From assembly GCA_905221605.1 (NCBI GenBank), contig CAJNDS010000613.1, positions 716,894-780,893 of the forward strand: 64,000 nucleotides of DNA, given 5' to 3'. Shown piece after piece: positions 34,591-45,105 of this stretch; positions within the stretch are counted from its first letter, which is position 1; the number at the start of each line of letters is the position of its first letter. This DNA comes from Symbiodinium natans. Lineage: Eukaryota; Sar; Dinophyceae; Suessiales; Symbiodiniaceae. The notes under the pieces were generated by a model that was not told the DNA's origin, ran no database searches, and saw nothing but the letters and a program-made list of their open reading frames with translations. The position numbers and the translations under genes were made by a program.

Positions 34591-36320
34591 ATGAATGCCA
34601 GTAGAAGCATCGAGGGAGCGGCTGCTTATCGGCTCTCACCGAGCCTTCTTGCCAGGTCAGAAAGTTTGAAGATGCTTTCCGAGATTCTTGGCCTTGCAGG
34701 AATATGGGAACTTGTCCAAAGCATGGTCGGGCAGGCATAGTGGCATCAGCGCTTTGCACAATCATTATGTCAGTTCGTCTTCCAGTACCACAGGCAGGAA
34801 TGCCACGCGCACCAAGTAGTTGGACGTGCTGAGGATATCTACGAAAAGCGGCTGCAGATGGCATCAAGTCCTCAAGAGAAGCGTGACCAGGCCTTTGTGC
34901 CTTTTTGTGCCCTTTGCTGCCCTTTGTGCTGCTTCATACACCAGAGAGAGACAAGAAGAAGAAGAAGAAGAAGAAGAAGAAGAAGAAGAAGAAGAAGAAG
35001 AAGAAGAAGAAGAAGAAGAAGAAGAAGAAGAAGAAGACGAAGAAGACGAAGAAGAAGAAGAAGAAGACGAAGACGAAGACGAAGACGAAGAATAAGAAGA
35101 AGAAGAAGACGAAGAAGAAGAAGAAGAAGAAGAAGAAGAAGAACCAGAATATTAAGAATAAGAAGAAGAGGAAGAGGAAGAGGAAGAGGAATAAGAAGAA
35201 GAATAATAATAATAAGAAGAAGAATAACAAGAAGAAGAAGAATAATAAGAAGAATAAGACGCAGAAGAATCAGAAGAATCAGAAGAAGCAGAAGAAGAAG
35301 ACGAAGAAGAAGAAGAATAAACAGAATAAGAATAATACGAAGAATAAGAAGAAAAGGAAGAAGAAGAAGCATAATAAGAAGAATAATAATAAGAAGAAGC
35401 AGAAGAAGAATAAGAAGAAGAATCATCGAGAGAGAGAGAGAGAGAGATATGGAAGCTGCCTCCTTCTTCCCCGGCCCGAGTTGAACGGTTTTTGGGCTAG
35501 AGCCCAAGAGCCCAGTGAGCCATTGCAGGCGAATCTCTTGGATTCAGCCTTCATGGTTGCCTGGCCGATTTAGCCTGAACGGCATGCGGCGAATGACTTC
35601 GAATGATGCGAACCTTCAATGACATACTAGGGCATATCATGGACATGGACATATCAGGCATGTTCCACTTATGGACCTCACAGGAATGCTTGGAGAACGA
35701 AGGGGGTTGTGACGGGAACGGAGGAAATGCGGCAAAACTTGATCGACAGCCTTGCCCCGAGCCTGGAGATTGAGGACCGCTGGCCCAGCTTTTTGGCTTT
35801 CTTGCCTGGCGCCCTTCCACAACCTTCCGCAACTGCATCTAGAACTGCGTGAAATCGTTCTGCGCCTGTCTAGGTCTAGGAATTTCGTTCCGTCTTCGCA
35901 GACTGCAGTGCCGCCTCGCTACAGGAGCATTCTGATCAGGATGCGTTCATCAAGGTGGATGACCAGCTGACGGAAGAGCCACTTGTGCAAAAGCTGGCTT
36001 TTGGCTTTTGGATAGTCCACACCAGACCAGCTAAAATAGGTTGCGTGAGACTTGTCACTACCTTCACTATGGCACTTCAGGGAGTTAGCGTGCTGCCAGC
36101 TGTTGTGCCTCATGCTGGCTCTCAATGTCATGGCAGAACTTAGGGACGTCGATGCGATTGGCGAGCTCGTCCATATGCAGGGTCAGCGGAGATCATCGCA
36201 GAGGTGTTGGCATCAGAACATTGCAGCTGCTTCGTTTTCATGCGCAGGATGCGATTCCACCAACGACCGCTGCATATATGCTACAATCTGACACAGCAGT
36301 CCCGACATTACGTGTGTAGG
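34591..36320 (+). CDS. Unknown multi-exon gene, possibly helical-repeat protein
   Basis: An ATG at 34591 opens a 49-codon reading (ARSESLKMLSEILG, LAGIWELVQSMVGQ) 27 bp after the preceding TGA. Further pieces: 34700-34800 after GGCCTTGCAG (EYGNLSKAWSGRHSG), 34805-34889 (RAEDIYEKRLQMASS, ending at CAG/GCCTTTG), 35524-35572, 35715-35830 (EEMRQNLIDSLAPS, RWPSFLAFLPGAL), 35902-36010 (DQDAFIKVDDQLTEE), 36095-36181 (LALNVMAELRDVDA) and 36183-36315 (AEIIAEVLASEH). The amphipathic Leu-rich pieces recall HEAT/importin-like proteins, but this is only an impression. The GAA tract (34951-35448) is intronic in this model. Confidence 0.38.
34951..35448. repeat. (GAA)n purine tract
   Basis: About 500 bp, nearly all purine on the + strand: pure GAA then GAC/AAT-interrupted GAAGAAGAATAA. 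Ends in (GA)n at 35429. The Arg-, Lys- and Glu-rich readings come from the repeat. Homopurine tracts of this kind can form triplex DNA. Confidence 0.97.
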
Positions 36321-36479
36321 CTAATTATGAGCAAGCATGTGACAGAACCATGTCCTGCGTTCACTTCGCCTCAAAGTCCACTCGTCTCCCAGTCTCCGCC
36401 TCCCGCCTTCTCGGGTCAGAGCAGATCGCATGTGGCCCGTTCTACCCCGCGGGTGCATTTAAATTGTAGCTCAGGCGAG

Positions 36480-37510
36480 TGACCTCTGACGTTGCGATGG
36501 AGACCTTGAGCCCGCTTGCAGGCCGGTTGAGTTTGCGATGAACGAAGTGCAACGCATGCTTTCAAATATCCATTATATGATTAAGTATCAGGTGAAGTAT
36601 TTGAATGTAATGTGCTGCGATGCCCATTATGTTATGCGGTATTGCGGGAGCAAGGTCAATACGTGAGGCCGCTAACTCAAGTATACGGCAATTTACGCAT
36701 ACAGAGCCTTCAACACGTGATGACCGTCACCCCTTCATCATATGATGCTTAAAAGTCGCCCTTTTACAGGAGCCTATTGGCCGGACCCTCCCCCCCTCCT
36801 CCCCCCAGCCCCCCGCTGGCCCGAGTGCAAGGACCGGGGGCGTTCAAGATCACTAAGATCTTCGAGGGGTGCATCTGATGGTTTCCGAAACCCGAAAACT
36901 CAAAGCAAAACTCATCTGTTTAAGTTCAACTGAATTCAATCAAAGCGCTTCCGCACTCAAGCCTTCGGGCTGCATTTCCCTAAACCTCAATCCCCCCAAT
37001 ATTCTGAGATCTCATTTCTACCTTGACGAAATCCCAGTGCCCCAAGTACGAAGAACGAACAAATCACAGCAGACTGCCCGACTGCCTGCTCGATTGGGAT
37101 TTCGGAAACGGTCCAGTGCCACCGTGTTTTTTCCGACCTCCAGATAAGGATTTGAGCGACTGGCCAAATCCCGCGCCTCTCTAGGTAGCTTTGGGCGGGA
37201 CATGAGCAATTTGCTGTGGAAGCGATACCTCAACCCAAAAAGCGACACCCCCGAATATCATCTTTGTGATTGAGAAAGCGATACCTAGCCCCAAAAGCGA
37301 TACCCTCAATGACATGTCCCAGTCGTGGCCTCTAGGTTTTGCCGCGAGCTCATTTCAAGATCCCAAACTACAAAACATGTAGTTGCCCCATCTAGGCAGC
37401 AGACCCATCGAAGCCCAGGAATTCTTCGAAAGCCGAAATCGAGAATTTGCTGTTCCGAACCAGTGTCGAGCAACACCGAACCACCCAGCCCTTCTGGTTA
37501 GGCGGTGGGG
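36480..37510. other. Probable intergenic spacer
   Basis: 36540-36740 is AT-rich. 36780-36830 is a C-rich run. 37225-37315 holds three AAAGCGATACC words. I see no convincing exon on either strand. Confidence 0.45.
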
Positions 37511-37556
37511 GGTTTAGGGTTTAGGGTTTAGGGTTTAGGGTTTAGGGTTTAGGGTT
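37511..37556. repeat. Telomeric array (TTTAGGG)n
   Basis: Six perfect units, then TTATAGGGC. About 15 bp before the exon-like region starting near 37568. Confidence 0.94.
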
Positions 37557-37567
37557 ATAGGGCAATA

Positions 37568-38762
37568 GACATTCAGTTCGTGGTGGCGAATTTGCGAGAG
37601 TTTCCGAGAACATGCCGGAGGTGCGGAGGTAGACTTCGGCATGGAGTCCTCAGACTCCTCGAGCTTCGCATCACAGGACGTGGTCTGACAATCTCTTCAC
37701 AACAACTGTGACATTTCGAGGGTTTTGAGCAGCTTGAGCTGGGAGGAGGACGGCGGCGAGGCCTTTTCCTTCATGTCGATTCATGTCGATTCATGTCGAT
37801 TGGGGGCCATTGTAGACGGGTTGCCGGTCCTGCGACAGGCGCACAGTGGCGATAATGCCGAACCACGACTGCCAAGGCTGCTGCGCCTGAGATTTCTGCA
37901 TTCGCGCAGAACATGTACACGAGCACACGTGCAGGCAAGTGTGCATGCAAAGGTGCGCACGTCCGCCCGTCCTCTGTCCGTCCTCCCGTCGGTATTCACA
38001 TGCATGCATGACGACACACGCAGAGAACACGCAGAGACAGATAAGCAACACGGCAGTCAGGCTGTGAACTTGTATTTAGTCTCAAGCTCAACCGCAGGAA
38101 ACACAAGAAGAAGGCGCAGACGAAGCGGGAGCTGATCCCTGACGTGGAGCTCGACACTCAGAGCGGCCAACAAGCTGATTGCAAAAGCAATGCAGCTGCT
38201 TGAAGAGCCGTGTGAAACAGCCCGACCTCATGAGCTCCAGCATATCTCGTGACGTCATGCCCAGGAACATCATCCTTCGATTGCCCCATGCTGGATCCTT
38301 ACTGGCCTTGACCTGCCCTATTCCCTATTCAGGAAAGTATTGGCCTTTCTTACACATCTTGAAGGCCGTGTGCCTTGCCACCGGCCCGGAGGTCGCAAGG
38401 CGGCGTCAAGGAGCATTGGGGGGGGGGTTTAGGGATGCAGGGAGCCATTCGGGGAACATGAGGGTTTAGGGTTTAGGGTTTAGGGTTTAGTTTAGGGTTT
38501 AGGGTTTCGGGCTTTAGAATCCATAGCAAGACCACAAAAAGGGGGTGCTCGACTTCCTTGAGACAGGACGTCCCCGCGGCCGGCGACGGCTGGAGCCCCT
38601 GCTTCTGCCTTGGAAGCGGCAGGACAGGGTACCACAACAGAACTGCAAGCTCCCTTGTCGGCTATGGCGGCCGCATAGCCCTGGTGTAGCTGAGCGTCGC
38701 ATGCTCAACCCTCTCCCTAGTGCCGACATGCCTGGCAAAATCACGTGTGTCGACACCGATTA
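37568..38762 (+). CDS. Unknown multi-exon gene
   Basis: Exon-like pieces: 37568-37686 (REHAGGAEVDFGMES), 37725-37910 (SSLSWEEDGGEAFSF then DGLPVLRQAHSGDNA, including the ATTCATGTCG triplication at 37772-37801), 38064-38207 (RRKHKKKAQTKRELI, or LIAKAMQLLEEPCET in another frame), 38335-38440 after CCCTATTCAG, and 38545-38762 in two plausible frames, one ending TAG directly at the start of element copy 3. The telomeric array at 38461 lies between the last two pieces. No domain recognised. Confidence 0.35.
38461..38513. repeat. Telomeric array (TTTAGGG)n
   Basis: Seven units with one truncated (TTTAG) and a final TTTCGGGC. Confidence 0.93.
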
Positions 38763-39052
38763 GATTGCAAACGCTTGTGCGCGCCGCCTCGGCAGTTGCG
38801 CCAGCCCACGTCCCAAGGCCCAAGAAACGGAAAACCTTTCGCAGGTCCGGCAGGCTCATGAGGTGTTAGGGGACGTGTCAGGGTTTGGAGGGGGGTGCAA
38901 GGTTCAGGGAGGAGAGGGGTTTTCAAAGAGGTTTCAGTCAAGGGGGGTCCCAGCAAGGGTCCTGAGTTCCCAGGAGGAAGGCCTTAGGGAGGGGAAGGAG
39001 ACCGGATCCTGGTCTGCTTGTTCTACGCCTCGGCTGGAAGCCGAGGCAAATT
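38763..39052 (+). mobile_element. Dispersed element copy 3 with perfect terminal hairpin
   Basis: Starts GATTGCAAACGCTTGTGCGC, then GCCGCCTCGGCAG, and ends GTCTGCTTGTTCTAC then a hairpin at 39027-39047: GCCTCGGCT, loop GGA, AGCCGAGGC. The GCCTCGGC word near the 5' end (about 38785) is also complementary to the 3' arm. Longest of the three copies (about 290 bp). Confidence 0.62.
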
Positions 39053-39335
39053 AATTTCAGAAGGCCTTGCCTGGACCTAGACATGAAGCAGCACCATGGG
39101 ACCGAAACGTTCAGAACTAGCTCCGCCATTCACACCTAAGTAACCGCTAGATGCTAGCCAGCGTCGTGCAATGAAGCCTCTGAAGATGATGCCGTGATTC
39201 GAGTGCACCAGTGCGTTCTGTAAGCTGCCAGTTGTTCGTGGTCGTCGTTCACGGTTGTCGTTCCGTGTGGTTGACGTTTATTAGGGCTGTTGTTCATTGT
39301 GGCTGTTGCTGTATGTTGCTGTTGCTCCCTTCCTT

Positions 39336-40348
39336 TCATGAAGCAGCTTAAGAGGATCCAGGGCAGCTTCACTTGGTCCCAGCCTCAGTGGGATGAGCAT
39401 GGAAAAGCTTCGTTTCTAGTGTTGCAGCTACAGGGTGCTGGATTCGCAGCATGGGCTCCTCTGGCGACCCACTGAGGGTGAGGCCCTGCAGCCTGCTGGC
39501 CGCCTGGGCGAGGAGGGAAGGGCTGCGTTTTCGCAGTTTCTTGGTGTTCGGGCTCCCTGGGCTCTCATAGGGTTTGGGAATGTCTGGTATGGTTTGGTTT
39601 TGATGCACTGTCGTTTCCTTTTGTAGCTGTTTGTCGTGAGGAAAAGCGTTTCCGAGCCCGTCTCGTGGCTGTGCGGCCCCAAGAGATATTGCCAATATTT
39701 CCCAATGACAGGCTGCTAGTTGAATCTGTTGTGTGGGAAGCTGCCCTGCAATGCTTACTTGCCAAAGTGATCACTCTGCGGACGATCGTGGTCTGAGGCG
39801 TGCAATGTGATAATGAAATCTGATGCGAAGCAGTTCCGCGATTCTTCAGGCAGTGCAGAGTTTCGACACGGAGATGCAGCGAGCAGCGCTCATCAACCAG
39901 GTAAGGCAACATCTTTTTGAGGTCTTAGCGGCGCCCAACGTGTTGGAACGCTTGACATGCTCGCAGGCACCCAGCTGCACGGGCTCCCCAAGCAGAACCT
40001 TTGAGGCAAGAGTGAGCTTCTGCCGAGGGCTGCAGGCTTCCCCATGGAAGCACAGATTTCCTTTCCGCTACCTTTCTTCTCCCTTCTCTTTTCGCGTGAC
40101 GACTTTTGCAGCTACAGTCGTCAACAAGTCCAAATCCTTCCCATCCCCTTCAGCCAACTCCGAGCCGGACGGGCACGCCACTTCCGCCAGAGGCACGTGT
40201 CTGAGCGGTTCAAGGGTCGTCACACTATCCTCATGCTGGGGTCGGAGGGCATAATGCTGCACAACAGGGTGCCCTTATGATTCCTGTCGTGGCTCCTCCG
40301 CGCCTGTCTGCTGCTTGCGATCTTGATGCTGCGCCCAGTCCCAAATGA
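39336..40348 (+). CDS. Unknown multi-exon gene
   Basis: Exons: 39336-39420 (QLKRIQGSFTWSQPQ), 39490-39570, 39640-39700 (VVRKSVSEPVSWLCG), 39850-39900 between ATTCTTCAG and GTAAGG (VQSFDTEMQRAALIN), 39925-39970 (LAAPNVLERL), 40110-40265 (VQILPIPFSQLRAGR, ERFKGRHTILMLGSE) and 40269-40348 after GCACAACAG (PVVAPPRLSAACD), TGA. The VQILPIPFSQL...RFKGRHTILMLGSEG stretch looks conserved in style, like a short alpha/beta core, but I cannot name the family. Confidence 0.42.
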
Positions 40349-40942
40349 AGGTCCAACGTCCAAACTGCACAGGCTTGCTGTTCAACACGTGCCTTCTCTG
40401 GCTCTGATGGCCCAAAACTACCGAACCAACCCTAAGGCAAGACTTGAGCCCTTTGCATAAGGTCTCCATCTGTACACTGCCCGGTATCTCAAAACCCTTG
40501 ATTCCCCACCTTGATATGGAGACGTGAGTACTGGCCATGATGACCCAGAAGCCTACTCAAGTCTTACATAAGAAACTCCTTGCATCCCCTACACTGAAGC
40601 CCACGAAAACATGGCTTCACAAGTGTGCTGAATGTCTAAGGCTCGTTGCATGGCCCCTGAATATGGTCCCTTACCTCCTTTAAAGGGTTCCGATGTATGG
40701 GCCGGGGTACAGAAGGGGTAGATCAGGGGTCCCCGTTGAAGGGCCCATACTAAGGGGATCATGAAACTACCCTGAGATAGTGGTTCCGATAGGGAAGATC
40801 GCCGCAGCTACTGTTGATTTTTGTGGGGAAGCGGGCCGCATCTGCACGCGAGCAGAGATTGCCAGTTCGACAGCACATGGGCGTGAACTTAGACCAACCG
40901 CCTGAACAACTCAGAAATCATGCAGACAGTCATGACTCACCA
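40349..40942. other. Probable intergenic spacer
   Basis: No exon-like stretch on either strand; stops are frequent. Ends at the variant telomeric array. Confidence 0.4.
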
Positions 40943-41038
40943 ACCCTAGACCCTAGACCCTAGACCCTAGACCCTAGACCCTAGACCCTAGACCCTAGAC
41001 CCTAGACCCTAGACCCTAAACCCTAAACCCTAAACCCT
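40943..41038. repeat. Variant telomeric array (CCCTAGA)n then (CCCTAAA)n
   Basis: About eleven homogeneous CCCTAGA units followed by three CCCTAAA units. This is the only array here in which a variant unit has been amplified over its whole main part. Confidence 0.96.
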
Positions 41039-41340
41039 TTCCAGTCCAGGAGCCGGTCTCCCCAAACCCCGTTTTGAGCCTTCATTGAACCATGCAGCCC
41101 TCTTGCCTTCTGGGCATATGAAGTCCCTCCATGAGCTCCTGGGGGTTGGAGAAGATGCTTCCCTCTCGGAAGCTCGGCATAAGAGGTTTGAGGTTTGAGG
41201 AGTTTGGGATTTTTGGGTATTTAAGGATGTTGAGGGGTCTTGGGGTGTGGTGTTTACTTTCTGTTCTGGGCTTGCGGGGCTCGATTTCGGAGTTTCTTTT
41301 GCGCCGGCTTTGTTTCCTAGGTCTTGGTTTAAGGGCTTAA

Positions 41341-41781
41341 GAAAAGGAGGCTGAACAGGTCCCAAGAGCTTGCCTTGCCCAGAGCAACCTAGCCGGTGCC
41401 AAGTCACCCGGAAAGGGTGAAAGGAAGCTAGCCCATGTCATCAAACTGGAAAATCGACAAGCTCTGAATAGCAAAATCATCCCATGTGGCCGCCTGACAA
41501 ACGAAGAAGAAGAAACATTGCGTGAAGGTGAAATAATGCTCTGCGCTGAACGTAGTCCAGCCTGTGAAACTTTGGTTTTGCCAACAATACGTCGGCGAGG
41601 AGCCGGAGTGCCCGGTGAGATAGGGAAGTTAACTCCTGTCGAAGGTCCACTGCGAACCCGTGTGAAGCATCAACATCGTCAGGGGCAGTCAAAGCATCAT
41701 CCGGAATCTGTTGGCTCAAGATCTGAATCGCAGCATCAGGAACAGGTCCCAAGAGCCAAAGCCAACACATCTCGCTCGTGA
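41341..41781 (+). CDS. Unknown open stretch upstream of the J-domain exon
   Basis: Open for 146 codons to TGA at 41779: ERKLAHVIKLENRQAL, TNEEEETLREGEIML, then a His/Gln-rich tail. The 17-bp word GAACAGGTCCCAAGAGC occurs at 41353 and 41740 in the same frame (EQVPRA). The opposite strand is open too (41477-41860). It may be an upstream exon of the J-domain gene or unrelated. Confidence 0.33.
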   Translation, partial: EKEAEQVPRACLAQSNLAGAKSPGKGERKLAHVIKLENRQALNSKIIPCGRLTNEEEETLREGEIMLCAERSPACETLVLPTIRRRGAGVPGEIGKLTPVEGPLRTRVKHQHRQGQSKHHPESVGSRSESQHQEQVPRAKANTSRS

Positions 41782-42124
41782 ACAGGTCTGGTAAAGGAAG
41801 GATGTCCCATCTTGTGTCCGGAGTCTCATCTTCCCGGGTAAAGTTAAGCTTTCCACCCAAAAGTGCTACGTCAGGTGGGGATTAGAATTCTGGGATTTGG
41901 GTCGTGGGTCCGGGTAAGTGCTCACACTAGGCCACTCGTTTCCACGTTGAACTGGGCGGCCCAGCAGGCACCGGGATGGCAGGTTACACGCGCCTGGACA
42001 GGAGGCTTGAGCTTGGTTTTCGGAAGGAGCCAGAACTGCCCGACCTGTCATGCTCACTTTGACAAGACGTGGCCAGGTTGACATGTGCTTGACACAACTA
42101 TGTGTGCTGATTTTTTGTCTTAAG

Positions 42125-44341
42125 GAGTTGAAAGCGGCCTTCAAGCGACGGGCCCTGCAAGTGCATCCGGACAAAGGCGGCACCAAAGAGCAATTCCAAC
42201 AGGCCCCCCGGATCACGGACATGGCAGGATCAGGATTCGGACGGCTTCAGGACGTTCAGCGTTCAGGCACCAGCGTGCACAACACTGGGCTCACATGCGC
42301 TCACAGAAAGTATAAGCTCGGTCCACACCAACCCCCCCCCCCCCCCCCCCCAGATTTCCATGACAGGAACCACACTTCCCACTCCGGAAAGCCAAACCTT
42401 CAACATGCACAGAGTGCAGAGAGGTGCTGCTGGCCTTCGAGACGCTGGCAGACCACCGGCTCCGCGGTCCGGCTCCCGGGCGCCGCGTCAGGCAGGGTTG
42501 AAGGCCAAACCGAGATTGCAGGGGACCAAAGTTATTAAGGGCTTGCTTGCAAAGGTTGTGTTGTTTGTATATAGAGAAGGAGGGTTCTTGTGATCATATT
42601 GTCAACCCTGTCATTCACAGAAGGGACGAAGTTAAAGGAAGGGTTTTGCGCCTCAGGAAGGCCGCGGCTGAGAAGGCGAAAAGTGCAAAAGCGAATCGAG
42701 GTTGCAGACGGAAGGGCGGACAGAAGAGCGGACAGACGGACGGACTCAAAGGCAACCGAAACCAAGCGAAGTCCTCGAAGCAGCGGCCGCAGCTGAGCAA
42801 GGCGAGTCGCCTGCGACAGACACTGCTGGCGATCTATGCGGCCTTGAGGCGACTGACACCAGCCCCGCGGCGCCTGCTTCTGGAGGAGCTTGGCGAGGCG
42901 GAGCGCAGAGATTTGGAATCCTGGATCGTCCGAGAGAAGAGGGATGCAGAGCAGAAGGTCGGTGGCGACCTGGACATCGCAGCACGCCCGGAAGTTGCTG
43001 TAGAAGGGGAAGCAGCAGATGAAGCGGAAGATGAGTTGGATAGTTCCAGTGGTGAGATGCCTCCACACCCTGGCCCAGCATCTCAGCTAAGTTTGCCCGC
43101 AAGCTTGCTGTCAATCTGCGATGGATCTGGGTTTGCGATTGATGATGCCGGATGCTCAAAAGAAGATGCCTGCACTGGCGAAGCCGAAGCCGATGGTGAG
43201 GCAGTCAACGACGACAAGAGCATCAAAGGCATTTCCAAGTTCACGCTGTCCAACGTGACGTACTATGCTGCGGCTGCTTACATAAGCCCTGTGCGCATGA
43301 GAACTCGCAGTGTAAGGGACTTGCAGAGTGCAGTGGAACACTTTGTAGTCTTGACGGCGATCAGGCTACGACTCTCGACATTTAAAGGTCTGGATACGCT
43401 GATGTCTCATATGGAGGCTGTTGTGCAAGAAGTGCTTAAGGAGCATGGTGTGACTGGTTCCAGCCTGGGGCTCCATTTCGTACTGGAAGTGCACAGGTCA
43501 TGGTTGCTACCACGGGTACTCCTTATTCCCCGAACTTACGATGTTTGCCAGCTTCTGCAGATAATGCATTCCCTCTCCCGGTTCTTGCAACGAATGAAGC
43601 CTGGCCGTGTGGCTGTCAAGAACATTGGCCCAATCTTGCTGCAGAGGGAGCTGCAATGGCCAGATCTTCGTGCCGAGCTCCTTTCAATACTCGAGAAGGG
43701 TGGGAAGAAGTTCGAAGCATCGAAACTAGACAACCTCTTTGCTGCTACTGCACTGCGGCGGCAGCAGTTGTGGGAAATCTGGAACCGTCACGTCATGGCT
43801 CGGGAGGAGCGGCGCCAACGTCGGCTGGACTCCTCTGCCAGCAGGGCTCAGTTTCTCCGGGAGCAGAAGAACCAGCGGGCTACCGAGCGCGTTCTCGCCC
43901 GAGCCCGGCGGCTGTTGCAGCGCTGGCGCTCCCTGCGTGCCGATCTGCTCCGGGTGGAGCAGGGTCGCGAGCGGCGTCGTGCGCTGCGCCTACGCCGGCA
44001 GCAGCAGGCAGCTGCCCAAGCCTCTGCACGAGACCAGCAGCGCGCAGAGCTCAAGAGAAAGAAGCTCGAGCGGCAGGCAAGGTGGCGCTGGATGAATCGG
44101 AGAGACATTACAATGGAAGAGATCATGAGTGGAAGAAAAATGTGCAAGTTGCTGATGATTCTGTTTTTCTGTGCAGATGAGCTCCCTGTCTCATCCTGAC
44201 CTTAACTTTGCCCTTCTGGTTTCTCGACCAATCACAAGGTCTCAAGATGTTGCACGGCTTGCATGTCCCTTCGCCTGCCAGGAGTTGGAGCGCCAGCGTC
44301 GCTCGATAGAAGAGGCGTGCAGACAACATGTTCGAACATGA
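42125..44341 (+). CDS. J-domain (DnaJ/Hsp40-like) protein with long basic helical C-terminus
   Basis: J domains stimulate Hsp70 ATPase through an HPD loop. Exon 42125-42202 reads LKAAFKRRALQVHPDKGGTK, i.e. helix II, the HPD loop and the start of helix III. Exon 42424-42491 gives VLLAFETLAD, the rest of the domain. Exon 3 runs from 42621 to about 44100 (AAAEKAKSAK, then TPAPRRLLLEELGEAE, then an acidic part with DEAEDELDSSS and a C-terminal coil such as REERRQRRLDSSASR). A last exon at 44177-44341, after TGTTTTTCTGTGCAG, reads MSSLSHPDLNFALLV and ends TGA. Both early introns start GC and end AG. Helix I (Y..LG) is not found, so an upstream exon is missing. C-terminal family not recognised. Confidence 0.72.
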
Positions 44342-44390
44342 GTTGTCATAAGGCGACGCCGCAAGTCGGTTCAGAACAGCCAAGCCCGTC

Positions 44391-45022
44391 GTGTAGACTC
44401 AAACGCCAGGAATGGCAAAGACCTGTCGAGAGCCTCGCAGGTCATGCTTCCCAGGGCCCTGTCTCGGCCATCGTCGGCATCTTCCACGGTGCAGGCTGCA
44501 GCTTTTTGACCAGAACATTTTTCATGGCGACACCCCGTGCATTTCCCTCACGAAGAGGCAGCAGGCCGCTTTGTAGGCCTGGAGGCTCGCGCTGCGAGCT
44601 CGCAAGGCCTGTCCGGATGTGTCGCAATGGTCTCAACATGGTTTTACAGCGGACAGCTTTCCTCGAACAACGTCCTTGTTCTGCCGTGTGCGCGCAGGCT
44701 GCCTGCTGTCTACGAGCATTAACGCAGACTCGCTTGCAGATGACACTGCGGCCGAGGAGACAGGGAGCCCACATAAGAGCATGACTGCAAGGCTATCCAC
44801 TGCAAGGCTGCAAGGCCGTCCACAGGTGAGGTTCGATGGAGATGCAAGACTTCCAAGCCTTATTCACTAGATTCACTAGATGACTGTGGTGACTATGGCC
44901 CCATGGCTCTGTCGCAGGATGCAAGAGATGCGAAGAAGCCATCGGAGCCCAGGAGGCACTGGCAGACGACCGAGGCGATGGTCGAGACTCCCACGCCGTC
45001 TGTACCATGTGTAGGCGCGTAG
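44391..45022 (+). CDS. Unknown multi-exon gene
   Basis: Pieces: 44391-44515 in two frames (e.g. LSRPSSASSTVQAAA), 44537-44722 (GRFVGLEARAASSQG then CVAMVSTWFYSGQLSS), 44725-44825 ending at CCACAG/GTGAGG (DSLADDTAAEETGSP), and 44918-45022 after CTGTCGCAG (DARDAKKPSEPRRHW), TAG. It starts about 50 bp after the J-domain gene stop on the same strand. No domain recognised. Confidence 0.4.
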
Positions 45023-45105
45023 CCACTGAGGTCACTAAGGGTTTCTAGAGGGTCCAGAGCCGAGTTGTACAAGCCCCAAACCTGAATCCATCATTCGCTT
45101 GCCAG

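Noticed and set aside
34858-35573. Poly-Arg, poly-Lys, poly-Glu and poly-Leu open frames
   Set aside because: Products of the GAA tract in different frames.
41711-41720. TTGGCTCAAG, part of the dinoflagellate spliced leader
   Set aside because: Only ten bases match and the preceding bases differ from the known leader; a chance match is likely. No longer match was seen elsewhere in the window.
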